Below, piece after piece: positions 17,168-23,453 of a stretch of DNA of 39,952 nt (positions are counted from its first letter, which is position 1; every line of letters starts with the position of its first letter). The notes under the pieces were generated by a model. The model ran no database searches and was not told the origin of the DNA. It saw nothing but the letters and a program-made list of their open reading frames with translations. Origin of the DNA: Candidatus Sumerlaeota bacterium (GTDB lineage Bacteria; Sumerlaeota; Sumerlaeia; JADFCT01); assembly GCA_026398575.1 (NCBI GenBank), contig JAPLSP010000048.1, positions 1 to 39,952 of the forward strand, written 5' to 3'. Made by a program: the position numbers and the translations under genes.

Positions 17168-17646
17168 AACCGAAACTCGGCGACAGAATTAAATCCTTTT
17201 TCAAGCGCCTGATCCTGGCGAGTGTCTGCGCGCTGGCCATCGCCGCGTCGGGCGCATATTTATTCATCTATCACACCAACTCTGGCGCCGCGCGCGACCT
17301 GCGCGAGCGCGTTTCAGGGATTTTTTCCGGCGCCAAGGGCAAGGACGGCCAGCCCGCCGATTGGAAGGATCAGCTTGAGGCGTTGGGCCGCAACCTGAGC
17401 GAAACGGTTCAGAAAATTTCCAAGGGCGATGAATCCACCAGCGGTCTGGCGGCGCGGATCGAAGAAATTCAGGCACGCATCAAGCAATGCGAGGCAAAGA
17501 TGGGGCCGGTTTATCAGGAGAAGCTGGAAGGCATGAAACAAACCGCGGAAGACGCGATGCAAAAAGTCAAAGACAAAGCCTGGCAAGCCAAAGTCAAAGC
17601 CGATTCGCTGACAAGAAAAGACGACGAACAGAAGAATGTAAAATGA
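17164..17646 (+). CDS. Membrane-anchored coiled-coil protein
   Basis: A 160-residue protein whose ATG overlaps the stop of the TPR gene (ATGA), so both are in one operon. Residues about 15-35 (LILASVCALAIAASGAYLFIY) form a single N-terminal membrane anchor. The rest is hydrophilic with a coiled-coil stretch (AARIEEIQARIKQCEAKM..., EGMKQTAEDAMQKVKDKAW), probably on the outer face. The last four codons and the stop lie inside a heptamer array (AATGTAA/AATGAAA units), so the natural C-terminus may have been altered by the repeat. No family is recognised. Confidence 0.75.
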   Translation: MKPKLGDRIKSFFKRLILASVCALAIAASGAYLFIYHTNSGAARDLRERVSGIFSGAKGKDGQPADWKDQLEALGRNLSETVQKISKGDESTSGLAARIEEIQARIKQCEAKMGPVYQEKLEGMKQTAEDAMQKVKDKAWQAKVKADSLTRKDDEQKNVK

Positions 17647-17811
17647 AAAATGTAAAATGTAAAATGAAAAACTCTGCCGGCGTTGGCATTATATCAGCTA
17701 CATGAAAAGCCTTCCGATCATCGCCGATTTACCTGTCCGAATTTCTTTGTGGAGTCAGATAATGCTTTCATTTTCAATTTCTCATTTCTCATTTTACATT
17801 TTACATTCTTA
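17632..17811. repeat. Strand-switching AT-rich heptamer array between convergent genes
   Basis: The left arm consists of AATGTAA and AATGAAA units (17632-17673). After an unrelated centre, the right arm consists of complementary TTCTCAT and TTTACAT units (17767-17808). The arms can pair. The left arm supplies the stop of the coiled-coil gene and the right arm reaches the pspC stop codon, so the element spans the whole convergent gap. It could act as a two-way terminator. Confidence 0.82.
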
Positions 17812-18198
17812 GCGCTTTTCCATTTGCGCGTTCCATCGGAATTCGGGCGACGTGACGATGGACTCGATGCGTTGGATGCGGCGGTCGAGATCGCTGTAGG
17901 TGCGTTTGAGGCGGCCCAGCGCCATCGAGCGCGATGACATATAGGTGTCGTAGTTCTCGCGGTCCGCTTCGCTCGCGAACGGGATGATGGGTTCGGGCTT
18001 CATCAGGAGGGCAGCGATAATATAGCCGATGATGAGAGGAAAGAACCCCGTGAAAAATCCCGCGATGACCAGCAGCACGCGGAGCCAGAAAGCGGAAATA
18101 TTAAAATATTCCGCGAGTCCTTTGCAGCAGCCGAAGATCATGCCGCCGCGCGAGCGATACAGTCCTTTTTTCCAGTCCGGGCGATAGCAGTCTGTCAT
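17809..18198 (-). CDS. pspC: PspC-domain envelope stress protein
   Basis: A 129-residue protein starting at ATG 18198. The PspC domain is clear: YRSRGGMIFGCCKGLAEYFNISAFWLRVLLVIAGFFTGFFPLIIGYIIAALLM, with one or two membrane segments. The C-terminal coiled segment (LDRRIQRIESIVTSPEFRW) resembles the C-terminal motif of PspB (ERIQALESILDAEHPNW in E. coli). This is a PspC with a PspB-like tail. PspC senses inner-membrane stress and interacts with PspB and PspA. It is the last gene of the minus-strand psp operon. A 95-base gap with stem-loops separates it from the preceding gene. Confidence 0.9.
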   Translation of the reverse strand: MTDCYRPDWKKGLYRSRGGMIFGCCKGLAEYFNISAFWLRVLLVIAGFFTGFFPLIIGYIIAALLMKPEPIIPFASEADRENYDTYMSSRSMALGRLKRTYSDLDRRIQRIESIVTSPEFRWNAQMEKR

Positions 18199-18240
18199 GG
18201 GAGGAGGGGCCTTTCTTGGGTATTGTTTCTGAGCGCGGGA

Positions 18241-18280
18241 CTCCAACCTGAAGGTTGGAGAAGACACCATCTAAAGATGG
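18241..18280. repeat. Two adjacent short stem-loops with TGAA and TAAA loops
   Basis: CTCCAACC/GGTTGGAG flank TGAA (18241-18260) and CCATC/GATGG flank TAAA (18267-18280). AACTCC follows. The same loops and the same AACTCC tail occur at 31281-31374 with different stem bases. This pair lies in the pspC leader on the minus strand. Confidence 0.75.
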
Positions 18281-18293
18281 AACTCCATACAAA

Positions 18294-18545
18294 CTATGTG
18301 TTTCCCGATTGCTTGATTAAAATGGTTTCGAGGTTTTCAATCCTCTGCGACAAGGTCGCAAGGCGCTGGCATGCTTCTTGATAAATACGGTCGTGTTCCA
18401 TGGATCGCGTATTGCTTTTGCCCAGATAACCAACACAGATCGCGATCAAGACAATCGGCAGAGCCAGCAAAGCCACAGCGATCCCAAAGAAGATGATGCC
18501 CGCAAATGCAGCTGTCATGGAAATGCCCCCCAATGCGACGTTCAT
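18294..18545 (-). CDS. Small PspB-like membrane protein
   Basis: An 83-residue protein. One long hydrophobic segment (AAFAGIIFFGIAVALLALPIVLIAICVGYL) is followed by a soluble coiled tail ending RLATLSQRIENLETILIKQ. Both the layout and the RIxxLExIL motif match PspB, which couples PspC to release of PspF by PspA. It lies 27 bases from the preceding gene and belongs to the psp operon. It is one of two PspB-like proteins here; which carries the PspB role is not decidable. Confidence 0.72.
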   Translation of the reverse strand: MNVALGGISMTAAFAGIIFFGIAVALLALPIVLIAICVGYLGKSNTRSMEHDRIYQEACQRLATLSQRIENLETILIKQSGNT

Positions 18546-18572
18546 AATCGGAATATCTTCCGCCCGAGCGGA

Positions 18573-19064
18573 TCACTTTTTTTCAGCAAGCAGAATCGTT
18601 TCGAGCGCCCCGACGCGCTGCGTCATCTTCTCCATGCCTTGAACCATTTCCAGCAAAGCCCGTTCATCTTCCACGGCGGTTTGCCCCCTGCTGGCGCTCA
18701 TGGACTTCGCTCCGAAAAGTATCAGCGCGCCAGCCGCCGCCAGAAGGATAACAAAAAACGGAATCGTCAGAATTTTTAGAAAATGCGAATCGGAGGAAAC
18801 CACACGGACCGTTGTGGTTTCGGAAGCGGAGTGATTGAGCGACTCCGGCGAGGCTTCGCGCATTGCCCCCCGCTGGTCCGCGGATTTTTCAACTTGCCCG
18901 GATTCCCTTGTGTCTTTCACCTTCGCCATCGGCGGAGGCGCCGCCATGCGTACAGTTTCGATGCGGGAAGAATGCCTGGTGGAAACAAAAAATCCCAAAA
19001 ATCCCCCAATAATGAGAAGAAGGAACAGCATCAAGCCCGCTGCAACCATCAGACAACCTTTCAT
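18573..19064 (-). CDS. Two-helix membrane protein with PspB-like tail
   Basis: A 163-residue protein starting 12 bases after the pspA stop. Membrane segments lie at residues about 5-27 (MVAAGLMLFLLLIIGGFLGFFV) and about 97-117 (ILTIPFFVILLAAAGALIL). The loop between them is low-complexity and hydrophilic. The C-terminus (LLEMVQGMEKMTQRVGALETILLAEKK) carries the same RxxxLExIL motif as E. coli PspB. The second half thus looks like a PspB with an extra N-terminal helix and periplasmic linker added. It probably acts in the membrane branch of the psp response. Confidence 0.72.
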   Translation of the reverse strand: MKGCLMVAAGLMLFLLLIIGGFLGFFVSTRHSSRIETVRMAAPPPMAKVKDTRESGQVEKSADQRGAMREASPESLNHSASETTTVRVVSSDSHFLKILTIPFFVILLAAAGALILFGAKSMSASRGQTAVEDERALLEMVQGMEKMTQRVGALETILLAEKK

Positions 19065-19076
19065 GGCGCTTCCTCC

Positions 19077-19757
19077 TTATTTTTTGTCCGTCGCCGGTTT
19101 GCCCTTGACTTCTTCCTTCAGGCCGGCCAGTTCCTTTTCGATTTCCTCGCCGCCCTCGATCTCGGAAAACCGCTCGTCGAGGTTCGGCTTGCGCGCCACA
19201 TTCACCAGGTCGGCTTCCGCCTCCATGCGGTCCACGCGCCGTTCGAGGCTATCGAACCGCGACATCACATCGGAGGTGTCGGCGCGGCGGATGTGGTTCT
19301 GGGCGCGCCTGCGAACCTGCGCATGAGCATGGCGCTGCCCGAGAACCTGCTGCTTTTCGCGCACCCCTGCGATCTTGCCTTCCAGCTCGACTATATCCTT
19401 GTGATATTGCTGGATCAAGTCATTCAATTCGTGAATCTGCGCGTTGTAGGCGTCGGATTCCTGCTGGCTGTGGCGCTTCTCGACCAACGCCTCGCGCGCC
19501 AGGTCCTCGAAACCTTTCTCGACAGCCAGCCGCGCCTTGTCCGCCCACGCGCGCACGCGCTGAAAGGCGTCTTCGCCCTGGCGTGCCATGTTCTTGCTCT
19601 GCGCCATGGCCGACGCGCACTGCGCCTTGATCTCGACCAGGGTGTCTTCCATCTCCTGAATCATGAGACGGATGAGTTTTTCGGGGTTCTCGGCTCTGTC
19701 CAGCATGGCGTTGATGTTGGACGAGATGATGTCGCGCATCCGGGTAAAGATTCCCAT
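19077..19757 (-). CDS. pspA: Phage shock protein A
   Basis: A 226-residue, almost entirely helical coiled-coil protein of the PspA/IM30 (ESCRT-III-like) family, starting at ATG 19757 behind AAGGAG. The N-terminus MGIFTRMRDIISSNINAMLDRAENPEKLIRLMIQEMEDTLVEIK is diagnostic, including the amphipathic helix and the EDP/ENPEK-type turn. PspA holds PspF inactive in the resting cell and, on membrane stress, assembles on the membrane to limit damage. It is the first gene of the operon and follows a sigma-54-type promoter and a hairpin leader. A longer frame upstream enters the hairpin and is not used. Confidence 0.95.
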   Translation of the reverse strand: MGIFTRMRDIISSNINAMLDRAENPEKLIRLMIQEMEDTLVEIKAQCASAMAQSKNMARQGEDAFQRVRAWADKARLAVEKGFEDLAREALVEKRHSQQESDAYNAQIHELNDLIQQYHKDIVELEGKIAGVREKQQVLGQRHAHAQVRRRAQNHIRRADTSDVMSRFDSLERRVDRMEAEADLVNVARKPNLDERFSEIEGGEEIEKELAGLKEEVKGKPATDKK

Positions 19758-19777
19758 TGTGTTGCTCCTTTTTTTGA

Positions 19778-19846
19778 GTAGGTGCGGGACGCCGGACCGC
19801 ACGATTAAGCTTCGCACATTTGTGCGGACCGGCGTCCCGCACCTAC
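19778..19846. repeat. Hairpin (25-bp arms, one mismatch) in the pspA leader
   Basis: The left arm 19778-19802 and right arm 19822-19846 are inverted copies of GTAGGTGCGGGACGCCGG-CCGCAC, separated by 19 bases. The predicted sigma-54 start (about 19842) falls in the outer arm, so the pspA mRNA would begin with this stem-loop. Confidence 0.88.
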
Positions 19847-19852
19847 GCTAGG

Positions 19853-19868
19853 AGCATGGAAAATGCCA
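19853..19868 (-). promoter_or_regulatory. Sigma-54 promoter for pspA
   Basis: On the minus strand this reads TGGCATTTTCCATGCT. It has the invariant GG and GC with the required 10-base spacing, compared with the sigma-54 consensus TGGCACG-N4-TTGCW. It lies about 96 bases upstream of the pspA start and faces it. PspF, encoded divergently, is a sigma-54 activator, so the promoter and its regulator are adjacent as in enterobacteria. Confidence 0.82.
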
Positions 19869-19962
19869 GAATTGAATCTGTTCGTAACACACATTATATC
19901 AAATGTTTGCGATTTTCTTGTTGACATGCTGCCATAAACTGTGTGGCTATCATCGCCAATTT

Positions 19963-21108
19963 ATGGCTGATATAACTAAAATATGGTCAGAATCTGATGG
20001 CGAGTCGGCTTTCGAAGCCATTGGCCAAGCAGCGGCGTTTCTGGATTTTCAGGAACAGCTGCGGCGGGTGGCGCCGGTCGAAAGGCCGGTCTTGCTGATC
20101 GGGGAACGCGGAACGGGCAAGGAGCTGGCGGCGCGAAGATTGCATTATCTCTCGAAGCGGTGGCAGCGGCCTTTCGTGACGCTTCACTGCGCCGCGCTGG
20201 CGCCGACGCTGATCGAATCGGAACTCTTCGGCCATGAAGCCGGCGCGTTCACCGGCGCGCGCGAGCGGCGGATCGGGCGCTTCGAGGCGGCCAATAGCGG
20301 GACGCTTTTTCTCGACGAGGTTTCGCTCATCCCGATCGAAACGCAGGAAAAAATCCTGCGTGTGGTGGAGTATGGCTCATTCGAGCGGGTTGGGAGCGTG
20401 CGCCCCGAGCAGGTGGATGCGCGCATCATCGGCGCGACGAACGCCGATCTGGCGGGCGAGGCGGCACGCGGGCGGTTCAAGCAGGATTTGCTCGACCGCC
20501 TGTCGTTCGAGGTGCTGTTTCTGCCCCCGTTGCGCGAACGGCGCGAAGACATCCCGCTGCTGGCGCAGTATTTCGCCGGACGCATGGCGCTTGAACTGGG
20601 CCGCAAAGAGATTCCCGAATTTTCGGAAGAGGCGATGCAGCGGCTCCTCGAGCATCCCTGGCCTGGCAACATCCGCGAACTGAAGAACACGGTCGAGCGG
20701 GCGACTTATCGCACGGAAGGCGCGCTGATCGAGCGCGTGGAATTCGATCCCTTCCGGGGGCCCTTTGCGAGGCCGGTATCGGAATTTACGATTGACGATT
20801 TACGATTGACGAATCACGATTTACGATTGACGAATGAATCTTCCCTCATCGCAAATATCAGTTCCCCAATGAACCGCGCTGAATCATCAATCCCCAATCG
20901 CGAATCGTCAATCGTCAATCGTCAATCGTCAATCGTCAATCTCAATGGGGCTATTGAGGCGCTTGAAATTGACTACCTGCGGCGCGCGCTGCAGGCGACG
21001 CGCTACAACCAACGCCGCGCAGCCGAATGGCTGGGGCTGACCTACCACCAATTCCGCGGCCTTTACCGCAAACATGCCAATATTTTGCAAACGGAATTTG
21101 AAAAATAA
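19963..21108 (+). CDS. pspF: PspF, sigma-54-dependent activator of the psp operon
   Basis: A 381-residue AAA+ activator that, like E. coli PspF, has no N-terminal sensor domain. Walker A is GERGTGKE (residues 47-54), the sigma-54 contact loop is GAFTGA (94-99), Walker B is GTLFLDE, and LLDRLSFEVLFLPPLRER and HPWPGNIRELKNTVERA follow. The C-terminal Fis-type helix-turn-helix (YNQRRAAEWLGLTYHQFRGLYRKH) matches PspF closely. Residues about 273-327, between AAA+ and DNA-binding domains, are a heptamer-repeat insertion. ATG 19963 aligns with the family start; an earlier frame (from 19903) has no support. It diverges from pspA. Confidence 0.93.
   Translation: MADITKIWSESDGESAFEAIGQAAAFLDFQEQLRRVAPVERPVLLIGERGTGKELAARRLHYLSKRWQRPFVTLHCAALAPTLIESELFGHEAGAFTGARERRIGRFEAANSGTLFLDEVSLIPIETQEKILRVVEYGSFERVGSVRPEQVDARIIGATNADLAGEAARGRFKQDLLDRLSFEVLFLPPLRERREDIPLLAQYFAGRMALELGRKEIPEFSEEAMQRLLEHPWPGNIRELKNTVERATYRTEGALIERVEFDPFRGPFARPVSEFTIDDLRLTNHDLRLTNESSLIANISSPMNRAESSIPNRESSIVNRQSSIVNLNGAIEALEIDYLRRALQATRYNQRRAAEWLGLTYHQFRGLYRKHANILQTEFEK
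20779..20943. repeat. In-frame strand-switching heptamer array inside pspF
   Basis: The left half consists of GATTGAC, GATTTAC and GAATCAC units (20779-20836). The middle is unrelated. The right half consists of complementary CAATCGT units (20896-20940). It encodes about 55 residues in the linker before the helix-turn-helix, where PspF homologues have a short segment. The reading frame is kept and the flanking domains are intact. Confidence 0.88.
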
Positions 21109-21181
21109 TAGTTCCTTACAAAGAAAGATGATTCCAACTTGGTCATAAAAATTTCTAAGGCATAGATTTCATCCTTTATTT

Positions 21182-21430
21182 ATGCGCGCTTTCTCAACAT
21201 TTGAAAAACGCCAATCTTTGGGGAACCATTGCCTGAATAGTCCCGGTCCTGCCCCAGTTAAGGATATTTTTGAATCAATTTACAGGCAGAATCATTGAGG
21301 GCAGAATCATAATGATTCTGCCCTCAATGATTCTGCCTGTATTTTGCGCGCTTGCTCGACCTTTGAAAGCCACCCACTTTGATGAAATTATTGCCTGAAT
21401 GGTTCCGGCTCTGCCGGGTTAAGAGATTTC
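21182..21430. repeat. Imperfect direct repeat of about 88 bp around a perfect palindrome
   Basis: The segment near 21182-21269 (GCGCGCTT-CTC-AC-TTTGAAA ... ATTGCCTGAAT ... GTTAAG) recurs near 21342-21430 with roughly three-quarters identity by eye. The second copy overlaps the 3' end of the epimerase-like gene. The palindrome at 21281-21341 lies between them. The rest of the gap 21109-21418 shows no gene. Confidence 0.65.
21281..21341. repeat. Perfect palindrome, 30-bp arms with a 1-base centre
   Basis: Bases 21281-21310 are the exact reverse complement of 21312-21341. The unit is TACAGGCAGAATCATTGAGG extended by GCAGAATCAT. It is related to the palindrome at 9735-9825. It could serve as a terminator-like hairpin after pspF and the convergent epimerase gene, but it lacks a U-run. 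Confidence 0.92.
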
Positions 21431-22462
21431 CAATTTCCGGCCGCGGCGGCGCGCCAGTTCGCTGTGATAGCGAGTCCCGAGCGTGGCGGCGTTTTCTCGC
21501 GCCCATTCGCTGAGGCGGATGCTGCCGGTTGGCGCGGAATCCACACACAGCAAGCCGGCCATCAGCCCGCCGACTTCCTCGCGGGTCAGCATGACGTCGC
21601 TCAGCAGCATTCCCAATATTTTTGCAGTCAGAATGCCGAAAAGAATCGGAACGCGAACAATAAGGCGGCGCTTGCCGAGAACGACGGCGATCATCTTGAT
21701 TAGGTCGCGGTATTCGTAGGTCTCAGGACCGATGGCGTCGAGAATGACATTGCCTTTGGAGTCAGCGCTTGCGGCGGTTGTGGGGTGGACGGGGTGGACG
21801 GGGTGGACGGGGTGAACGGAGTGGATGGGGTGGACGGGGTGGATGGCGTTTGGGCCTTCTGCTGCCTTCATGCCTTGTTCAACCGCCAGCTGGGCGAAAT
21901 CATCCACGTGGATCGGCTGGAGGCGATAGCGCCCGTTGCCGAAGATGCCGATGACGGGCAGCAGCCGCACCGCCCATGCGATGTTATTGATAAGAATGTC
22001 TTCCTTGCCAAAAAGAACGGCGGGACGAAGGATGGTATTGGCGACGCCGGTTTCCTTGAGCGCCCGTTCGAGCTGGGCCTTGCCGCGAAAATATTCGAAC
22101 GGCGAATCTTCGGAAGGGTTGGTGATGCTGGTGTGGACGATGCGTCTTACGCCCGCGCGCTTGGCGGCTTCGAAAAGGCGCAAAGTATTTTCCACCGCGC
22201 TCGCGTGCGAAAAACGCTCGGCGTTGAAGCGAACCCAATAGGTGTTATAGAGCACGTCCACGCCGCGCAAGGATTCCGCAAGCCGATCCACATCATCGAA
22301 GCAAAGCGGCCAGGCTTTAACCTTCCCGCCAAACGGATTGGGACGATCAGGCGAATTGGTCAGCGTACGGACTTCGCAGCCTGAATCAAGCAGCCGCTGC
22401 GCAATATAGCGTCCGGAAAAACCGAAGGCGCCTGTGACACAATGAACGCCGGGAGAAGACAT
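21419..22462 (-). CDS. NAD(P)-binding epimerase-like protein (atypical SDR, NmrA/NDUFA9-like)
   Basis: A 347-residue Rossmann protein. The N-terminal dinucleotide motif is VTGAFGFSGRYIAQ (GxxGxxG). It is followed by DVLYNTYWVRF, RIVHTSITNPSEDSPFEYFRGKAQLERAL, where the usual YxxxK is replaced by YFRGKA, and TILRPAVLFG. These features fit the atypical short-chain dehydrogenases related to complex I subunit NDUFA9, often redox sensors or quinone-related chaperones. Near residue 210 there is a low-complexity stretch of HPV/HPI triplets encoded by a 9-mer array. The C-terminal 80 residues include a hydrophobic segment (RVPILFGILTAKILGMLL). The substrate cannot be named. Confidence 0.82.
   Translation of the reverse strand: MSSPGVHCVTGAFGFSGRYIAQRLLDSGCEVRTLTNSPDRPNPFGGKVKAWPLCFDDVDRLAESLRGVDVLYNTYWVRFNAERFSHASAVENTLRLFEAAKRAGVRRIVHTSITNPSEDSPFEYFRGKAQLERALKETGVANTILRPAVLFGKEDILINNIAWAVRLLPVIGIFGNGRYRLQPIHVDDFAQLAVEQGMKAAEGPNAIHPVHPIHSVHPVHPVHPVHPTTAASADSKGNVILDAIGPETYEYRDLIKMIAVVLGKRRLIVRVPILFGILTAKILGMLLSDVMLTREEVGGLMAGLLCVDSAPTGSIRLSEWARENAATLGTRYHSELARRRGRKLEIS
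21782..21848. repeat. In-frame 9-mer array inside the epimerase-like gene
   Basis: About seven copies of GGGGTGGAC and close variants (GGGGTGAAC, GGAGTGGAT). On the coding strand they give a repeating His-Pro-Val peptide. A 9-base unit never shifts the frame. The insertion falls between the Rossmann core and the C-terminal segment. Confidence 0.88.
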
Positions 22463-22545
22463 GGAAGGCGCCTTTTGCAGAAGGGTGGCTTTATTAAAAT
22501 GTCTGCATGCGCGTCAGGGCAACCCAAATTCGGCTTTATCCAGAT

Positions 22546-22637
22546 TGGCGCCGAATGGTAGGCCGCTCCGCTCCGCCGGGCGGCCTTGGCGCGCTGTGGC
22601 CGCCCGACGGAGCGGAGCGGCCTGCCATCCGGCGCCA
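22546..22637. repeat. GC-rich hairpin element, copy 1
   Basis: The arms at 22546-22585 and 22598-22637 are near-exact inverted copies beginning TGGCGCCG and containing GGTAGGCCG-TCCGCTCCG. The same element is at 39859-39952. It lies in the gap upstream of the epimerase-like gene; the rest of 22463-22687 holds nothing recognisable. Confidence 0.88.
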
Positions 22638-22687
22638 GCTTGGGGGAACGCGCTGAATCATTCCTGAAGTCTGCGATTTCGCTGGCA

Positions 22688-22840
22688 TTATTTGATCGTC
22701 ATAAGATGCTCGGAACTGGCGATTCCATCTCCTGATTGCCCATTGAGGCGATAGATCGCCGTGATGCGGTAGGTGGCGCCTTTTTTTAGTTCATAGGCGA
22801 AAAGCGCCGAGCCGGTGAGGAAGGGGAAGGACGCATTCAC
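22688..22840 (-). pseudogene. C-terminal protein remnant or 50-residue gene
   Basis: A minus-strand frame ends at TAA 22688-22690 and reads FAYELKKGATYRITAIYRLNGQ, then SGDGIASSEHLMTIK. This looks like the last strand of a beta-sandwich protein. The only possible start is GTG 22840, immediately after the DUF2784 stop. Because it looks like the end of a larger domain, a decayed gene is more likely than a functional small one. Confidence 0.4.
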
Positions 22841-22841
22841 T

Positions 22842-23249
22842 TCATTTTGCCTTCCTCCTTATGGGCGGGATGAATATCAACGTGGCAAGGACCATGAGAG
22901 CGAATGCTGCATAAGCCACGGCAAAAACCCAGTCCGGGGCTTCATAGAAGATCAACTTTTGAAGCCAGTGTTGGATAAAGGCGCCGGAGTACGGGGCGTC
23001 GCCGGCGGCTTCGCGCAATTGATTTTCCCAAATCGTGAGCGGACAGATTTGGCCGGCGATAGATTGCGCGGCCACACCTGCGATCGCCAGCAGATGCGCG
23101 AGCCGGAACCACAGATTGCGCGTCCACGCCCACCGCCGCCACGCCCCCGCCAGAATCAAACCAAACCCGAAAACCACGAAGGCAATAAAGGCGGTGTGAA
23201 CGATGAGGATCGCATCTGCTAATATTTGATATTGGATGTGTCCGTTCAT
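22842..23249 (-). CDS. DUF2784 family membrane protein
   Basis: A 135-residue inner-membrane protein with about four hydrophobic segments. The DUF2784 pattern is present: ADAILIVHTAFIAFVVFG at the start, then QICPLTIWENQLREAAGDAPYSGAFIQHWL with the conserved CPLTxxE and YSGxFI-H, and a final helix AVAYAAFALMVLATLIF. The function of this family is unknown. It sits alone on the minus strand, with a palindromic element just upstream and a gene remnant just downstream. Confidence 0.88.
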   Translation of the reverse strand: MNGHIQYQILADAILIVHTAFIAFVVFGFGLILAGAWRRWAWTRNLWFRLAHLLAIAGVAAQSIAGQICPLTIWENQLREAAGDAPYSGAFIQHWLQKLIFYEAPDWVFAVAYAAFALMVLATLIFIPPIRRKAK

Positions 23250-23268
23250 GTCATGCCATGCTCAGTCC

Positions 23269-23410
23269 TAATGCGGTTCGGCGTGGCGCCAGCATTTGGA
23301 GTGCGGCTGCTTGCTGCCGCTTTAGCTACGCTTATCCAAAAGATTGATCGAAGCAAAAGCGGCAGCAAGCAACCGCACTCCAAATGCTGGCGCCATTCCA
23401 TTCCGCATTA
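23269..23410. repeat. MITE-like inverted-repeat element (142 bp)
   Basis: The ends are inverted TAATGCGG/CCGCATTA. Inner arms 23284-23322 and 23357-23395 (39 bases each, one mismatch) are built on TGGCGCCAGCATTTGGAGTG. The centre of 34 bases is unrelated. It fills most of the gap between DUF2784 and the next gene and encodes nothing. Confidence 0.85.
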
Positions 23411-23453
23411 ATCCGATCTCTTTTGAATGAGTATTTGTGAAAAGAATCCGGTA

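Noticed and set aside
19921..19949. Sigma-70 promoter for pspF starting at TTGACA 19921
   Set aside because: No acceptable -10 hexamer at 16-18 bases; left unassigned.
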